From contig URCD01000092.1 in NCBI GenBank assembly GCA_900546215.1, positions 1-9,111 of the forward strand: a stretch of DNA of 9,111 nucleotides, written 5' to 3'. The position numbers and the translations under genes are program-made. The notes beneath the pieces are model-generated. The model searched no databases, was not told the origin of the DNA, and worked only from the letters and a program-made list of their open reading frames with translations. The number at the start of each line of letters is the position of its first letter. Positions within the stretch are counted from its first letter, which is position 1. Origin of the DNA: an uncultured Eubacteriales bacterium (lineage in GTDB: Bacteria > Bacillota > Clostridia > Lachnospirales > Anaerotignaceae). Positions 1 to 6,020 of the stretch are shown here, one piece after another.

Positions 1-279
1 AATACAGCTGAAAAAAAATCCAACAAAAGAGTACAGGCAGCAATGAGAAAACTTGGTATTCTGCCCCAGATTTTTCATCATGTAGTGAATTATTACCGAT
101 TCCCCGCATACGAAAAAGATTACGCATATTATACACATAACCAGATATATCGGATTTGCACCTCTGATATACAAAAGTACGTCCGATATATCCTCGCCCT
201 TAAATACGCTCCATACTGTAAGCACAAAAATAACGGCGAGGAACACTGCATTAAATAGATTTTTCCTCTTCTTCTCCAA
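1..279 (-). CDS. LPG synthase TM / UPF0104-type integral membrane protein (N-terminal part, runs off the window)
   Basis: Reading the minus strand from a TTG at 279-277 gives 93 uninterrupted residues to the window edge, so only the N-terminus is present. It begins LEKKRKNLFNAVF, with a basic N-terminus, then a membrane segment (about 10-24), a short loop containing a GED-ISDVL stretch, a second membrane segment (about 43-60), a loop with MMKNLGQNTKF, and a third hydrophobic segment starting LYSFVGFFSAV. This layout, especially the S-F-x-G-F-F-x-S-A block, matches from memory the start of the lysylphosphatidylglycerol synthase transmembrane / UPF0104 (YbhN) family, which includes lipid flippases. 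No ATG lies between the upstream in-frame stop (330-328) and this TTG. GGAG (296-293) is rather far upstream and GGTG (288-285) is nearer, so the exact start is uncertain. It follows lysC by 80 bp with no clear terminator. The substrate cannot be inferred. Confidence 0.72.
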   Translation of the reverse strand, partial: MEKKRKNLFNAVFLAVIFVLTVWSVFKGEDISDVLLYIRGANPIYLVMCIICVIFFVCGESVIIHYMMKNLGQNTKFSHCCLYSFVGFFFSCI

Positions 280-359
280 AACAACACCGTCTCTCCAAAC
301 GGCAAAAAAACAAAACGAAGTAATCCCCTAATTTACCCATGAGTTTTCCTAATAACCGT

Positions 360-1544
360 TTATTCAATAAATTTTTTATGAAGCGCCCTAACTGCTTTTT
401 CTGTATCGGCCTCTGCGACAAGCATGCTTATTTTTATTTCAGAAGTCGTTATCAGTTCTATATTTATACCTGCATCCATAACAGCGTCCAACAGTGAGGC
501 TACTACTCCTGGATTAGTCTCCAGCCCAGCTCCTATTACTGATATTTTTGAGAAGCCGTCATTGGCCGCAATCGCCTTCGCATCTATAAGCCTGCCGTTT
601 ATGTTAAGAGTATCTATGACTGTTTTTAAATCCTTTGTACTTACAGTAAAATCAATTTCACCGTTTTTTGAACCAAGAATTATATCAACGCTAATATTTT
701 TTTCAGCCAAAAGTCTGAAAATATAAAAAGCAGCTCCAGGCCTGTTCGCAATTCCTGTAACCGTCACAAGCGCAGTATTTTTGTCAGACGCAATTCCGCT
801 TACAACCCTTTTGCCTTTCTCCCCACAAACTGACGTTCCTTCTTCCTTGACAAAGGAGGACCGAACACTCAGCGGTACGCAGTACCTTTTAGCGAGCTCA
901 ACGGAACGGTTGTGAAGTACCTTAGCCCCCATAGTTGTATAGTCAAGCATTTCATCATAGCTTATCACCGGTAGCTTTTCAGCCTCAGGCACTACCCTTG
1001 GGTCAGCTGTAAACACTCCCTCAACGTCGGTATAGATTTCACATCTGTCGGCGTTAAGAGCGGCGGCCAAAGCAACAGCCGTCGTATCTGAGCCGCCTCT
1101 TCCAAGAGTTGTAATATCGCCGAACCTATTTATCCCCTGAAAGCCCGCGGCTATTACAATATTTCCTTTAGTAAGCTCATCCTTAATTCTATCACATGAC
1201 ATCGTCTCAATTTTGGCGTTGCCGTAGTTATCTGTTGTAAAAATTCCCATTTGCCAAGCGTTAAGACTGATAGCCGGCAGCCCCATTGAATTTAAGGCCA
1301 TAGCCATAAGCGCCGCTGATTGCTGTTCTCCTGTCGAAATCAGCATGTCAAGCTCCCTTTTAGAAGCGTCAGGGTTCATATCCAGCGCTGATTTTAAAAG
1401 CTCATCTGTAGTATCGCCCTGTGCAGACACAACGACCACCATTTCACAGCCATTGCGGTAATCCTCGGCAATACGGCCCGCAGCGTTAAGAATCCTGTCT
1501 TTATCGGCGACAGACGAGCCGCCGTATTTTTGTACTATAAGCAA
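360..1544 (-). CDS. lysC: Aspartate kinase (monofunctional, tandem C-terminal ACT domains)
   Basis: Cytosolic enzyme that phosphorylates L-aspartate to 4-phospho-L-aspartate, the first step toward lysine, threonine, methionine and diaminopimelate. The 394 residues match the usual length of about 400 for the monofunctional class. The kinase domain shows KYGGSSV (6-12), SAQGDTTDEL (40-49), STGE (70-73), GFQG (134-137) and TLGRGGSDTTA (146-156). Two ACT modules follow from about residue 255: one around GIANRPGAAFYIFRLLAEK, the other around GAGLETNPGVVASLLDAV, ending in ITTSEIKISMLV; these normally bind the feedback amino acid. Translation starts at TTG; this is supported by a strong GGAGGGG at 1557-1551 six bases upstream and by the family's usual MxIVQKxGG start. 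It is the last gene of the pheB-thrB-lysC operon, 21 bp after thrB. No lysine riboswitch or T-box was seen; co-transcription with thrB suggests a threonine-linked isozyme (inference). Confidence 0.96.
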   Translation of the reverse strand: MLIVQKYGGSSVADKDRILNAAGRIAEDYRNGCEMVVVVSAQGDTTDELLKSALDMNPDASKRELDMLISTGEQQSAALMAMALNSMGLPAISLNAWQMGIFTTDNYGNAKIETMSCDRIKDELTKGNIVIAAGFQGINRFGDITTLGRGGSDTTAVALAAALNADRCEIYTDVEGVFTADPRVVPEAEKLPVISYDEMLDYTTMGAKVLHNRSVELAKRYCVPLSVRSSFVKEEGTSVCGEKGKRVVSGIASDKNTALVTVTGIANRPGAAFYIFRLLAEKNISVDIILGSKNGEIDFTVSTKDLKTVIDTLNINGRLIDAKAIAANDGFSKISVIGAGLETNPGVVASLLDAVMDAGINIELITTSEIKISMLVAEADTEKAVRALHKKFIE

Positions 1545-1565
1545 ACAAAACCCCTCCAGATTGGA

Positions 1566-2462
1566 TTATTCTCTCTCTATAACCGCTCCTGCCATATCTG
1601 GCTTAAGCAGTCTAAGCTCCCATTTATCGGGAAGAGCATCAAGGACTTTTTTCATCTCCCTTTCAAACATCTCCGCCGTTTCATCAGTAATAACAGCCAT
1701 AAGAGTAGGGCCTGCGCCGCTTAAATATTCAGCCTTTGAGCCGTTTGCCTCTGCTGCGGCAAATATTTCGTCATATCCCCTTATAAGCGTTTTCCTATAG
1801 GGCTGATGAATAGCGTCATCCATAGCCACACGCAGATTATCCAAATTTCCTGTCATCATAGAAGCTACCATAAGGCCTGTGCGTGATGAATTAAAGACAG
1901 ACTGGCTTCTCGTGTACTCCTTAGGAAGAACAGCCCTTGACTCAGATGTAGACAGAGCAAAGTCAGGTATCATAACGGCAAACGTAATATTTTGAGGTAC
2001 ACTGAGCTTTACGCATTTCATGCCCTCATCATACATTGCACTTATAATCATTCCGCCCATAAGCGCCGGATTTGAGTTATCCGGATGGCCTTCAAGCTTA
2101 GCCGCCCTCTGCGCTATTTCTTCAAGACTGTAATTTCTTCCGCTTAAGACATTAGCAGCAAGCAGACCTCCGGCTATACATGCTGCGGAGCTGCCAAGCC
2201 CCCTGGTCATAGGAATATCATCCTTCTGGATAAGCCTCAGTCCGGGCATAGCTATGCCCTCTTCCTCATAAAATCCCTTTATAGTACTATATATTAAATT
2301 TTTGTCGTCTTTGGGAATGATTTTATTATTTTTTGAGATAATTTCTACTCCGTTTTCTATTTCCTCCACCCACAGCTCATTGTACATCTGCAGTGCAATC
2401 CCGGCGCAGTCAAATCCCGGACCCATGTTTGCCGAGGTAGCCGGTACTTTAATATGTAACAT
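1566..2462 (-). CDS. thrB: Homoserine kinase (GHMP family)
   Basis: Cytosolic ATP-dependent kinase converting L-homoserine to O-phospho-L-homoserine, the penultimate step of threonine synthesis. The 298 residues are normal for the family. The N-terminal motif PATSANMGPGFDCAG (7-21) is diagnostic of ThrB; the GHMP ATP-binding motif is PMTRGLGSSAA (84-94); a GHPDNSNPALMGG stretch follows; and the C-terminal GHMP motif is YLSGAGPTLMAVI. The start is ATG at 2462-2460, with a GGGGG Shine-Dalgarno (2474-2470) seven bases upstream. It lies 20 bp after pheB and 21 bp before lysC, so the three genes are almost certainly one transcript. The usual partners homoserine dehydrogenase and threonine synthase are not in the window. 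Confidence 0.97.
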   Translation of the reverse strand: MLHIKVPATSANMGPGFDCAGIALQMYNELWVEEIENGVEIISKNNKIIPKDDKNLIYSTIKGFYEEEGIAMPGLRLIQKDDIPMTRGLGSSAACIAGGLLAANVLSGRNYSLEEIAQRAAKLEGHPDNSNPALMGGMIISAMYDEGMKCVKLSVPQNITFAVMIPDFALSTSESRAVLPKEYTRSQSVFNSSRTGLMVASMMTGNLDNLRVAMDDAIHQPYRKTLIRGYDEIFAAAEANGSKAEYLSGAGPTLMAVITDETAEMFEREMKKVLDALPDKWELRLLKPDMAGAVIERE

Positions 2463-2482
2463 TTTATATCCCCCATGTTATT

Positions 2483-2926
2483 TTATTCACGCGCAATTAT
2501 ATTAAGTGATCTAACTCCTTCAATTGTGCTTATTTTTTCTATGAATTCTCCGATTTCGGTTTTTATATCCTGTGTTTCGATAGTTATTGTAACATTGGCT
2601 ATACCGTTAATAGGTATAGTCTGGTTAATTGTAAGTATATTTGCCCCTCCCTGAGCAATTGCGTTAAGAACAGCAGAAAGAAGCCCGGCTCTGTTGTCCA
2701 TGTTAGCCGCCAAAGTAACATTTTTTCCTCTGGAATGCTCATAAAGAGGAAATATAGCATCTCTGTATTTATAAAAAGCACTTCTGCTGATACCAACTTT
2801 ATTTACGGCATCCTGAACCGTTTTTTCTCGGCCGCTTTCAAGAAGATTTTTAACCTCCATTACTTTAATAAATACTTCCGGCAGCACGCTTTTATCAATG
2901 ATATAAAAATTCTTTGTCTCTTTCAT
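2483..2926 (-). CDS. pheB: PheB-type ACT domain protein (UPF0735) with N-terminal HTH-like segment
   Basis: Small ACT-domain protein closely resembling Bacillus subtilis PheB (UPF0735) as I recall it, with the same length of 147 residues. The N-terminus KNFYIIDKSVLPEVFIKVME is followed by a helix-turn-helix-like block, DAVNKVGISRSAFYKYRDAIFP (39-60), then an ACT domain (about 69-144) with NRAGLLSAVLNAIAQGGANI and the family signature TINQTIPINGIANVTI (99-114). The molecular role is not established; an amino-acid-sensing regulator is the common proposal. I chose the ATG at 2926-2924 because AGGAG (2938-2934) lies seven bases upstream and the family starts here; an in-frame ATG at 2944 has no such site. 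It is the first gene of the operon with thrB and lysC and has its own promoter about 50 bp upstream. In many Clostridia this family precedes hom, which is missing here. Confidence 0.92.
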   Translation of the reverse strand: MKETKNFYIIDKSVLPEVFIKVMEVKNLLESGREKTVQDAVNKVGISRSAFYKYRDAIFPLYEHSRGKNVTLAANMDNRAGLLSAVLNAIAQGGANILTINQTIPINGIANVTITIETQDIKTEIGEFIEKISTIEGVRSLNIIARE

Positions 2927-2951
2927 ATCGCTTCTCCTGTTCATACATAAT

Positions 2952-2963
2952 ATACATTTGTAT
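2952..2963. promoter_or_regulatory. 12-bp palindrome just downstream of the pheB operon start site
   Basis: ATACATTTGTAT has 5-bp inverted arms around a TT centre and lies about 5 to 16 bases downstream of the predicted transcription start of the pheB-thrB-lysC operon (about 2968). A repressor bound there could block transcription. It contains TACATTTGTA, which fits the TACANNTGTA core known for BlaI/MecI operators, but so short an AT-rich palindrome can arise by chance. Its role is inferred only. Confidence 0.3.
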
Positions 2964-2974
2964 CCAATGTAAGG

Positions 2975-3003
2975 AATATAGCATATTAATAATAGTTTGG
3001 CAA
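2975..3003 (-). promoter_or_regulatory. Sigma-A promoter of the pheB-thrB-lysC operon
   Basis: On the minus strand, -35 TTGCCA (3003-2998) and -10 TATATT (2980-2975) are separated by exactly 17 bp. Transcription would start near 2968, giving a leader of about 40 bases before pheB, too short for a riboswitch or T-box. The -35 box lies three bases beyond the stop of the HAD gene, and no terminator intervenes, so some read-through from the HAD gene is possible. Confidence 0.75.
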
Positions 3004-3006
3004 CTT

Positions 3007-3645
3007 TCAGTAGTTAAACTCATCCAGCCGCATAATATATCTGTCAGCCTTTTGCCTCATTTCGCTCTCTTTATCAGCTGAATACTCATCATAGACGCCT
3101 ATTACCTCTGCCCCGGCCTTTTTAGCCCCTTCCAAGGCATATGGAACATCCTCAAACACATAGCATTCATTGGCTTTAAGGCCGATTGCCTTAGCCGCCT
3201 CATTATACACATCGGGATAGGCCTTATTTTTACCAACACAGTCACAGTAGGCAAATGCTTTAAAATAGCCAAATACTCCATTTTTCTTCAATACAGCATG
3301 CGTCATTTCTTCAACATTAGATGTGGCTATGGCCATTTTTATTCCGTCCCTGTTAAGCCTTTCCAGAAGCAGCTTTGCCCCAGGCTTCAGTTTGATATTA
3401 TGTCTGTAGTCGTTAAGAGCAATCGAATAGAGCTCGTCAGCTATCTCCCTAGAGCTTTTGCCCAGATTAAAGCGTTTAGTTATATAGGAAGCTCCCTCTA
3501 AAAAAGAGCATGAAGTAACTGTATTCCAATATTCCTTGTCAGGCCTGAAACCATATTTTTCAGCTAGTGTGAAATCTGCGTTTTCCCAGACCTTCATGGA
3601 ATTTATAAGTGTTCCGTCCAAATCAAATATTACGCCTTTTTTCAT
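3007..3645 (-). CDS. HAD-superfamily hydrolase, beta-phosphoglucomutase-like
   Basis: Cytosolic HAD phosphatase or phosphomutase of 212 residues, typical for the beta-phosphoglucomutase/phosphatase subfamily. Visible motifs are motif I FDLDGTL (7-13; D8 nucleophile, D10 acid/base), a helical cap (about 15-85), motif II ATSN (107-110), a motif III lysine in GKNKAYPDVY (K139 or K141), and motif IV VFEDVPYALEGAKKAG (163-178) with E165 and D166 as magnesium ligands. The substrate cannot be read from the sequence; sugar phosphates or nucleotides are common in the family. The ATG start is supported by AAAGGA (3659-3654) eight bases upstream. It has its own promoter and lies 80 bp before pheB, so a role in amino-acid metabolism need not follow from its position. 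Confidence 0.9.
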   Translation of the reverse strand: MKKGVIFDLDGTLINSMKVWENADFTLAEKYGFRPDKEYWNTVTSCSFLEGASYITKRFNLGKSSREIADELYSIALNDYRHNIKLKPGAKLLLERLNRDGIKMAIATSNVEEMTHAVLKKNGVFGYFKAFAYCDCVGKNKAYPDVYNEAAKAIGLKANECYVFEDVPYALEGAKKAGAEVIGVYDEYSADKESEMRQKADRYIMRLDEFNY

Positions 3646-3687
3646 AAATAAAATCCTTTCATTGCATTTACGTCAGACCGTATAATG

Positions 3688-3716
3688 ATTATATAATTTT
3701 TCCGGCTTACAGGCAA
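3688..3716 (-). promoter_or_regulatory. Sigma-A promoter of the HAD hydrolase gene
   Basis: On the minus strand, -35 TTGCCT (3716-3711) and a perfect -10 TATAAT (3693-3688) are spaced by 17 bp. Transcription should start near 3681, about 36 bases before the start codon. Confidence 0.78.
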
Positions 3717-3758
3717 TTGTTAAATTCAAAATTAAGATATAAGTAAAAATTATCCGAC

Positions 3759-3785
3759 AAAAAAGGCATGTCAAAAAGACATGCC
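3759..3785 (-). terminator. Rho-independent terminator of the small membrane-protein gene
   Basis: A perfect 8-bp stem (GGCATGTC 3765-3772 with GACATGCC 3778-3785) with a 5-base loop is followed on the minus strand by six T residues (3764-3759). It lies 76 bp beyond the stop codon at 3862 and insulates that gene from the HAD promoter downstream. The 76 bp between stop and hairpin hold no gene. Confidence 0.88.
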
Positions 3786-3861
3786 AAGAACCCATTAGTG
3801 GCCAGTACAATATTTAATATTCTTTCATGCCAGAGTTTCCTTTTCATAATAGCAGGTCTGA

Positions 3862-4224
3862 TCAGTTTTCATTAAATTCCCACAGAGAATAATAACCGTT
3901 GACCTTATAAACAATATTATACGCAATATCATCCTTTACTGCATAATGCATACTTCCCATACGCTTGTCCTCTATATAATTATAGCCTTCATTTTCCAGC
4001 ATTTCTAAGAACAAGTCCCATGATTTATACGGTTTAGACAGCACAATTTGAGGGTCTTCTTGTATTATTGCAATCTCTGTGTCAGTTAAATAAATTTTTG
4101 CTAGTCCAATTATGCTATTAAACGGATTTAAAACATGAAACTTATATAACGACAGCATTGATAAAAATAAAAAAGCAACCGTTGCCAAAATCAAAGCTAT
4201 TTTAATTTTTTTCACTCTTATCAT
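3862..4224 (-). CDS. Small membrane-anchored protein of unknown function
   Basis: I do not recognise this 120-residue protein. A basic N-terminus (MIRVKKIK) is followed by one strong hydrophobic helix (about 9-26, IALILATVAFLFLSMLSL), then about 90 mostly soluble residues, so it is probably anchored by an uncleaved signal with the C-terminal domain outside. That domain has a predicted helical stretch (KSWDLFLEMLENEGYNYIED) and a strand-rich end with many tyrosines (YAVKDDIAYNIVYKVNGYYSLWEF). No cysteine or catalytic motif is visible. I chose the ATG at 4224-4222 because GAGGAGA (4240-4234) lies nine bases upstream; an in-frame ATG at 4242 overlaps that site and would add only six residues. 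It is a single gene, divergent from the gene at 4467 and closed by its own terminator. Its promoter is unclear; TTGACT on the minus strand (4294-4289) has only a poor -10 match downstream. Confidence 0.7.
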   Translation of the reverse strand: MIRVKKIKIALILATVAFLFLSMLSLYKFHVLNPFNSIIGLAKIYLTDTEIAIIQEDPQIVLSKPYKSWDLFLEMLENEGYNYIEDKRMGSMHYAVKDDIAYNIVYKVNGYYSLWEFNEN

Positions 4225-4429
4225 TTGGTAATTTCTCCTCATTCATTTAGTTTAGCTATATTTGTAAACTACGATAATACACGCCATAAGTCAATTCATT
4301 TTAAGTAACCGTATGAAAAATGTAATAAATTATATCAAAATTTTCTAAGTCAAATGCTGTGGATATTCTTTTACCGTTTTTTATTAAACTATTAAAACCT
4401 CAATACATATTTTAAATATCTAAAAAATC

Positions 4430-4438
4430 TGATATAAT
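4430..4438 (+). promoter_or_regulatory. Extended -10 promoter of the 4467-7115 operon
   Basis: TGATATAAT is a perfect extended -10 (TGN plus TATAAT at 4433-4438). The -35 region is only a weak TTTTAA/TTTAAA around 4410-4416, which an extended -10 tolerates. The start site would be near 4445, about 20 bases before the start codon. The 242-bp divergent intergenic region (4225-4466) is otherwise very AT-rich and shows no RNA element I recognise. Confidence 0.65.
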
Positions 4439-4466
4439 AGAACGTAATAAATTTTGGGAGGCAAAT

Positions 4467-5999
4467 ATGAAGCCTGACATACAAAAAATATTTGACCATT
4501 TTTCAATGGACTTTAATACTACATATATGTACATGACCGGCAGACAGAGGAAGGAAATAGCCTATTTGGCGCCGACTCTTTTTGTGCGCTGGTATTACAG
4601 CGCGCTTTTTCCTGAGACGATACTGTCTCCCTCAACGATTATCGAAAGCCAGAAGGAAAACATTGCTGCCGATGTTGGCTTTTACAGTACATGTATTCAT
4701 TTTAAAAACATAACCGGAGAAGCGCTGGACTTTTCTTATAAACGTAACTTCTATTCATTGAAAGACCATCCGATATATAAGGATCTAGAAATATTCATTG
4801 ACTATATTACCCCGGTTCTTTACATTAATGAGAATTTTACAATGAAGGAAAAGGACATAAGAGCGCTGCAGAAAAAGTTATCAATATCAGACAGATATTA
4901 TTCAATTTATCTTTTTGTACTGGCTGATAAGCTTGGCTTATATAAGCAGATGACTTCTCTGTTTGATAAATGTATTCAGCCAAATCCTGACTGTATTTTT
5001 TATAGCCTAAGTAATGAAAAAAAATTCAATCTGATTGTGGATACATCATGCGGCATCTGCTCAAAAGTACTTTATTCCGAATTTCCGTTTGACCTATGCG
5101 AAATTGATTTTGAGGATATAAGAAGCTTTTTGGAAAATCCAATTCCAATAGACGATATTTTTATTAGCCTATATGGAAAGTCAGGTACTAATATAGAAGA
5201 TATATGGAATCGTGCCGAAAAAAGCGAGCTAAATGAAACCGATTCGGCATTGCTTTCGTCTATATTCTATCTTGGAGTGCTTTTAGACAGAACGTTTATT
5301 TATGTTTTCGGTTATTATCTGCGGCTTATCAGGCCGCTGTATTCCTATCCCGTTGATTTCAGAGAGATAATAAATTCTCTTTTTACAGCAATAGCAATAG
5401 ACGGAGAAAGAGAACTGGAAATATTTATGCCCTGTACATCTTATATCCACACTCCGCTTGGCAAACTGTTTTTCCATAAAGAGATTGACAAAAAATATCC
5501 TCCCATTCCTTTAGACAAAATAAACGAGTCCCTCGTACGTGACAGCCAGATGAGAGAAATTCGATTTGGAACAGATATGCTCAGCGGGGAATATAAAACA
5601 ATTTATAAGTTTAAAGCAATATTGGATAGGAATAAAGCTTTGTGGAAGAAAATTGAGATTGAAAGCGCTACCCCTGTAAATACGGCCGCGGAGCAAATAA
5701 TGATGATGTTTATGCTTTCTCCTGAATTAAAATACAAGTTAAACGTTAAACATGGCAGAAAAGCCACACACTATATCCCATTTGGCGCCGGCACTGCGGC
5801 TAATGAGTCATCGGCATTACTGTCAGATTTAATATCTGATGAAAACAACGTTATACTTATTTCAGTCGAAGGAGGAAGAGAAATAGAGCTTTTGTTTGCA
5901 CAGGCACACGAGGGCTGCGGACAAATTTTATATCCGAGAATAACTGAGCAGAGCACGGAAATCACGGAAGAAGAACATCAATTGTATTCTTACGATTAA
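4467..5999 (+). CDS. Uncharacterised 510-residue protein; C-terminus resembles the pRiA4b ORF-3 fold
   Basis: I do not recognise the full-length protein. It has no signal peptide and no convincing membrane helix (the hydrophobic stretch 261-290 is broken by charges), so it is probably cytosolic. The N-terminal 360 residues look helical and rich in aromatic residues, with a lone CxxC (C195, C198). The region about 378-490 resembles the pRiA4b ORF-3-like family: YKFKAILDRNKALWKKIEIE matches the family's strand ending in a W-R-R-type motif, and LLSDLISDENNVILISVEGG followed by the strand at 471-478 and a YPR segment matches its later strands. This is a pattern judgement, not a search. The last 18 residues are acidic. 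The ATG has a strong GGGAGG (4456-4461) five bases upstream. It is 21 bp before the CobD-like gene and shares its transcript, so a regulatory or accessory role for that enzyme is possible but unproven. Confidence 0.8.
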   Translation: MKPDIQKIFDHFSMDFNTTYMYMTGRQRKEIAYLAPTLFVRWYYSALFPETILSPSTIIESQKENIAADVGFYSTCIHFKNITGEALDFSYKRNFYSLKDHPIYKDLEIFIDYITPVLYINENFTMKEKDIRALQKKLSISDRYYSIYLFVLADKLGLYKQMTSLFDKCIQPNPDCIFYSLSNEKKFNLIVDTSCGICSKVLYSEFPFDLCEIDFEDIRSFLENPIPIDDIFISLYGKSGTNIEDIWNRAEKSELNETDSALLSSIFYLGVLLDRTFIYVFGYYLRLIRPLYSYPVDFREIINSLFTAIAIDGERELEIFMPCTSYIHTPLGKLFFHKEIDKKYPPIPLDKINESLVRDSQMREIRFGTDMLSGEYKTIYKFKAILDRNKALWKKIEIESATPVNTAAEQIMMMFMLSPELKYKLNVKHGRKATHYIPFGAGTAANESSALLSDLISDENNVILISVEGGREIELLFAQAHEGCGQILYPRITEQSTEITEEEHQLYSYD

Positions 6000-6020
6000 C
6001 ATATGAAAAGAGGCAGTAAA

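Noticed and set aside
43..258. Plus-strand open frame of 71 codons near the left edge.
   Set aside because: It lies wholly opposite the minus-strand membrane-protein gene (1-279), which has recognisable family sequence and membrane segments; the plus frame has no ribosome site or family resemblance.
280..359. Terminator between lysC and the left-edge gene.
   Set aside because: The minus strand has a T-rich stretch (about 315-304) but no stable G+C hairpin directly before it.
424..726. Plus-strand frame of 100 codons opposite lysC, and similar frames opposite the other genes.
   Set aside because: They are antisense shadows of well-conserved genes, with no ribosome sites or family similarity.
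2927..3006. Lysine riboswitch or T-box ahead of the lysC operon.
   Set aside because: The predicted leader is only about 40 bases, with no conserved element or anti-terminator structure.
3809..3821. Inverted repeat AATATT-T-AATATT after the small membrane-protein gene.
   Set aside because: Low-complexity A+T sequence with weak pairing; the real terminator is the hairpin at 3765-3785.
6003..6020. Upstream in-frame ATG for the CobD-like gene.
   Set aside because: No Shine-Dalgarno precedes 6003, while AGAGG inside this stretch is correctly placed for ATG 6021, and the family starts close to the HGG motif.
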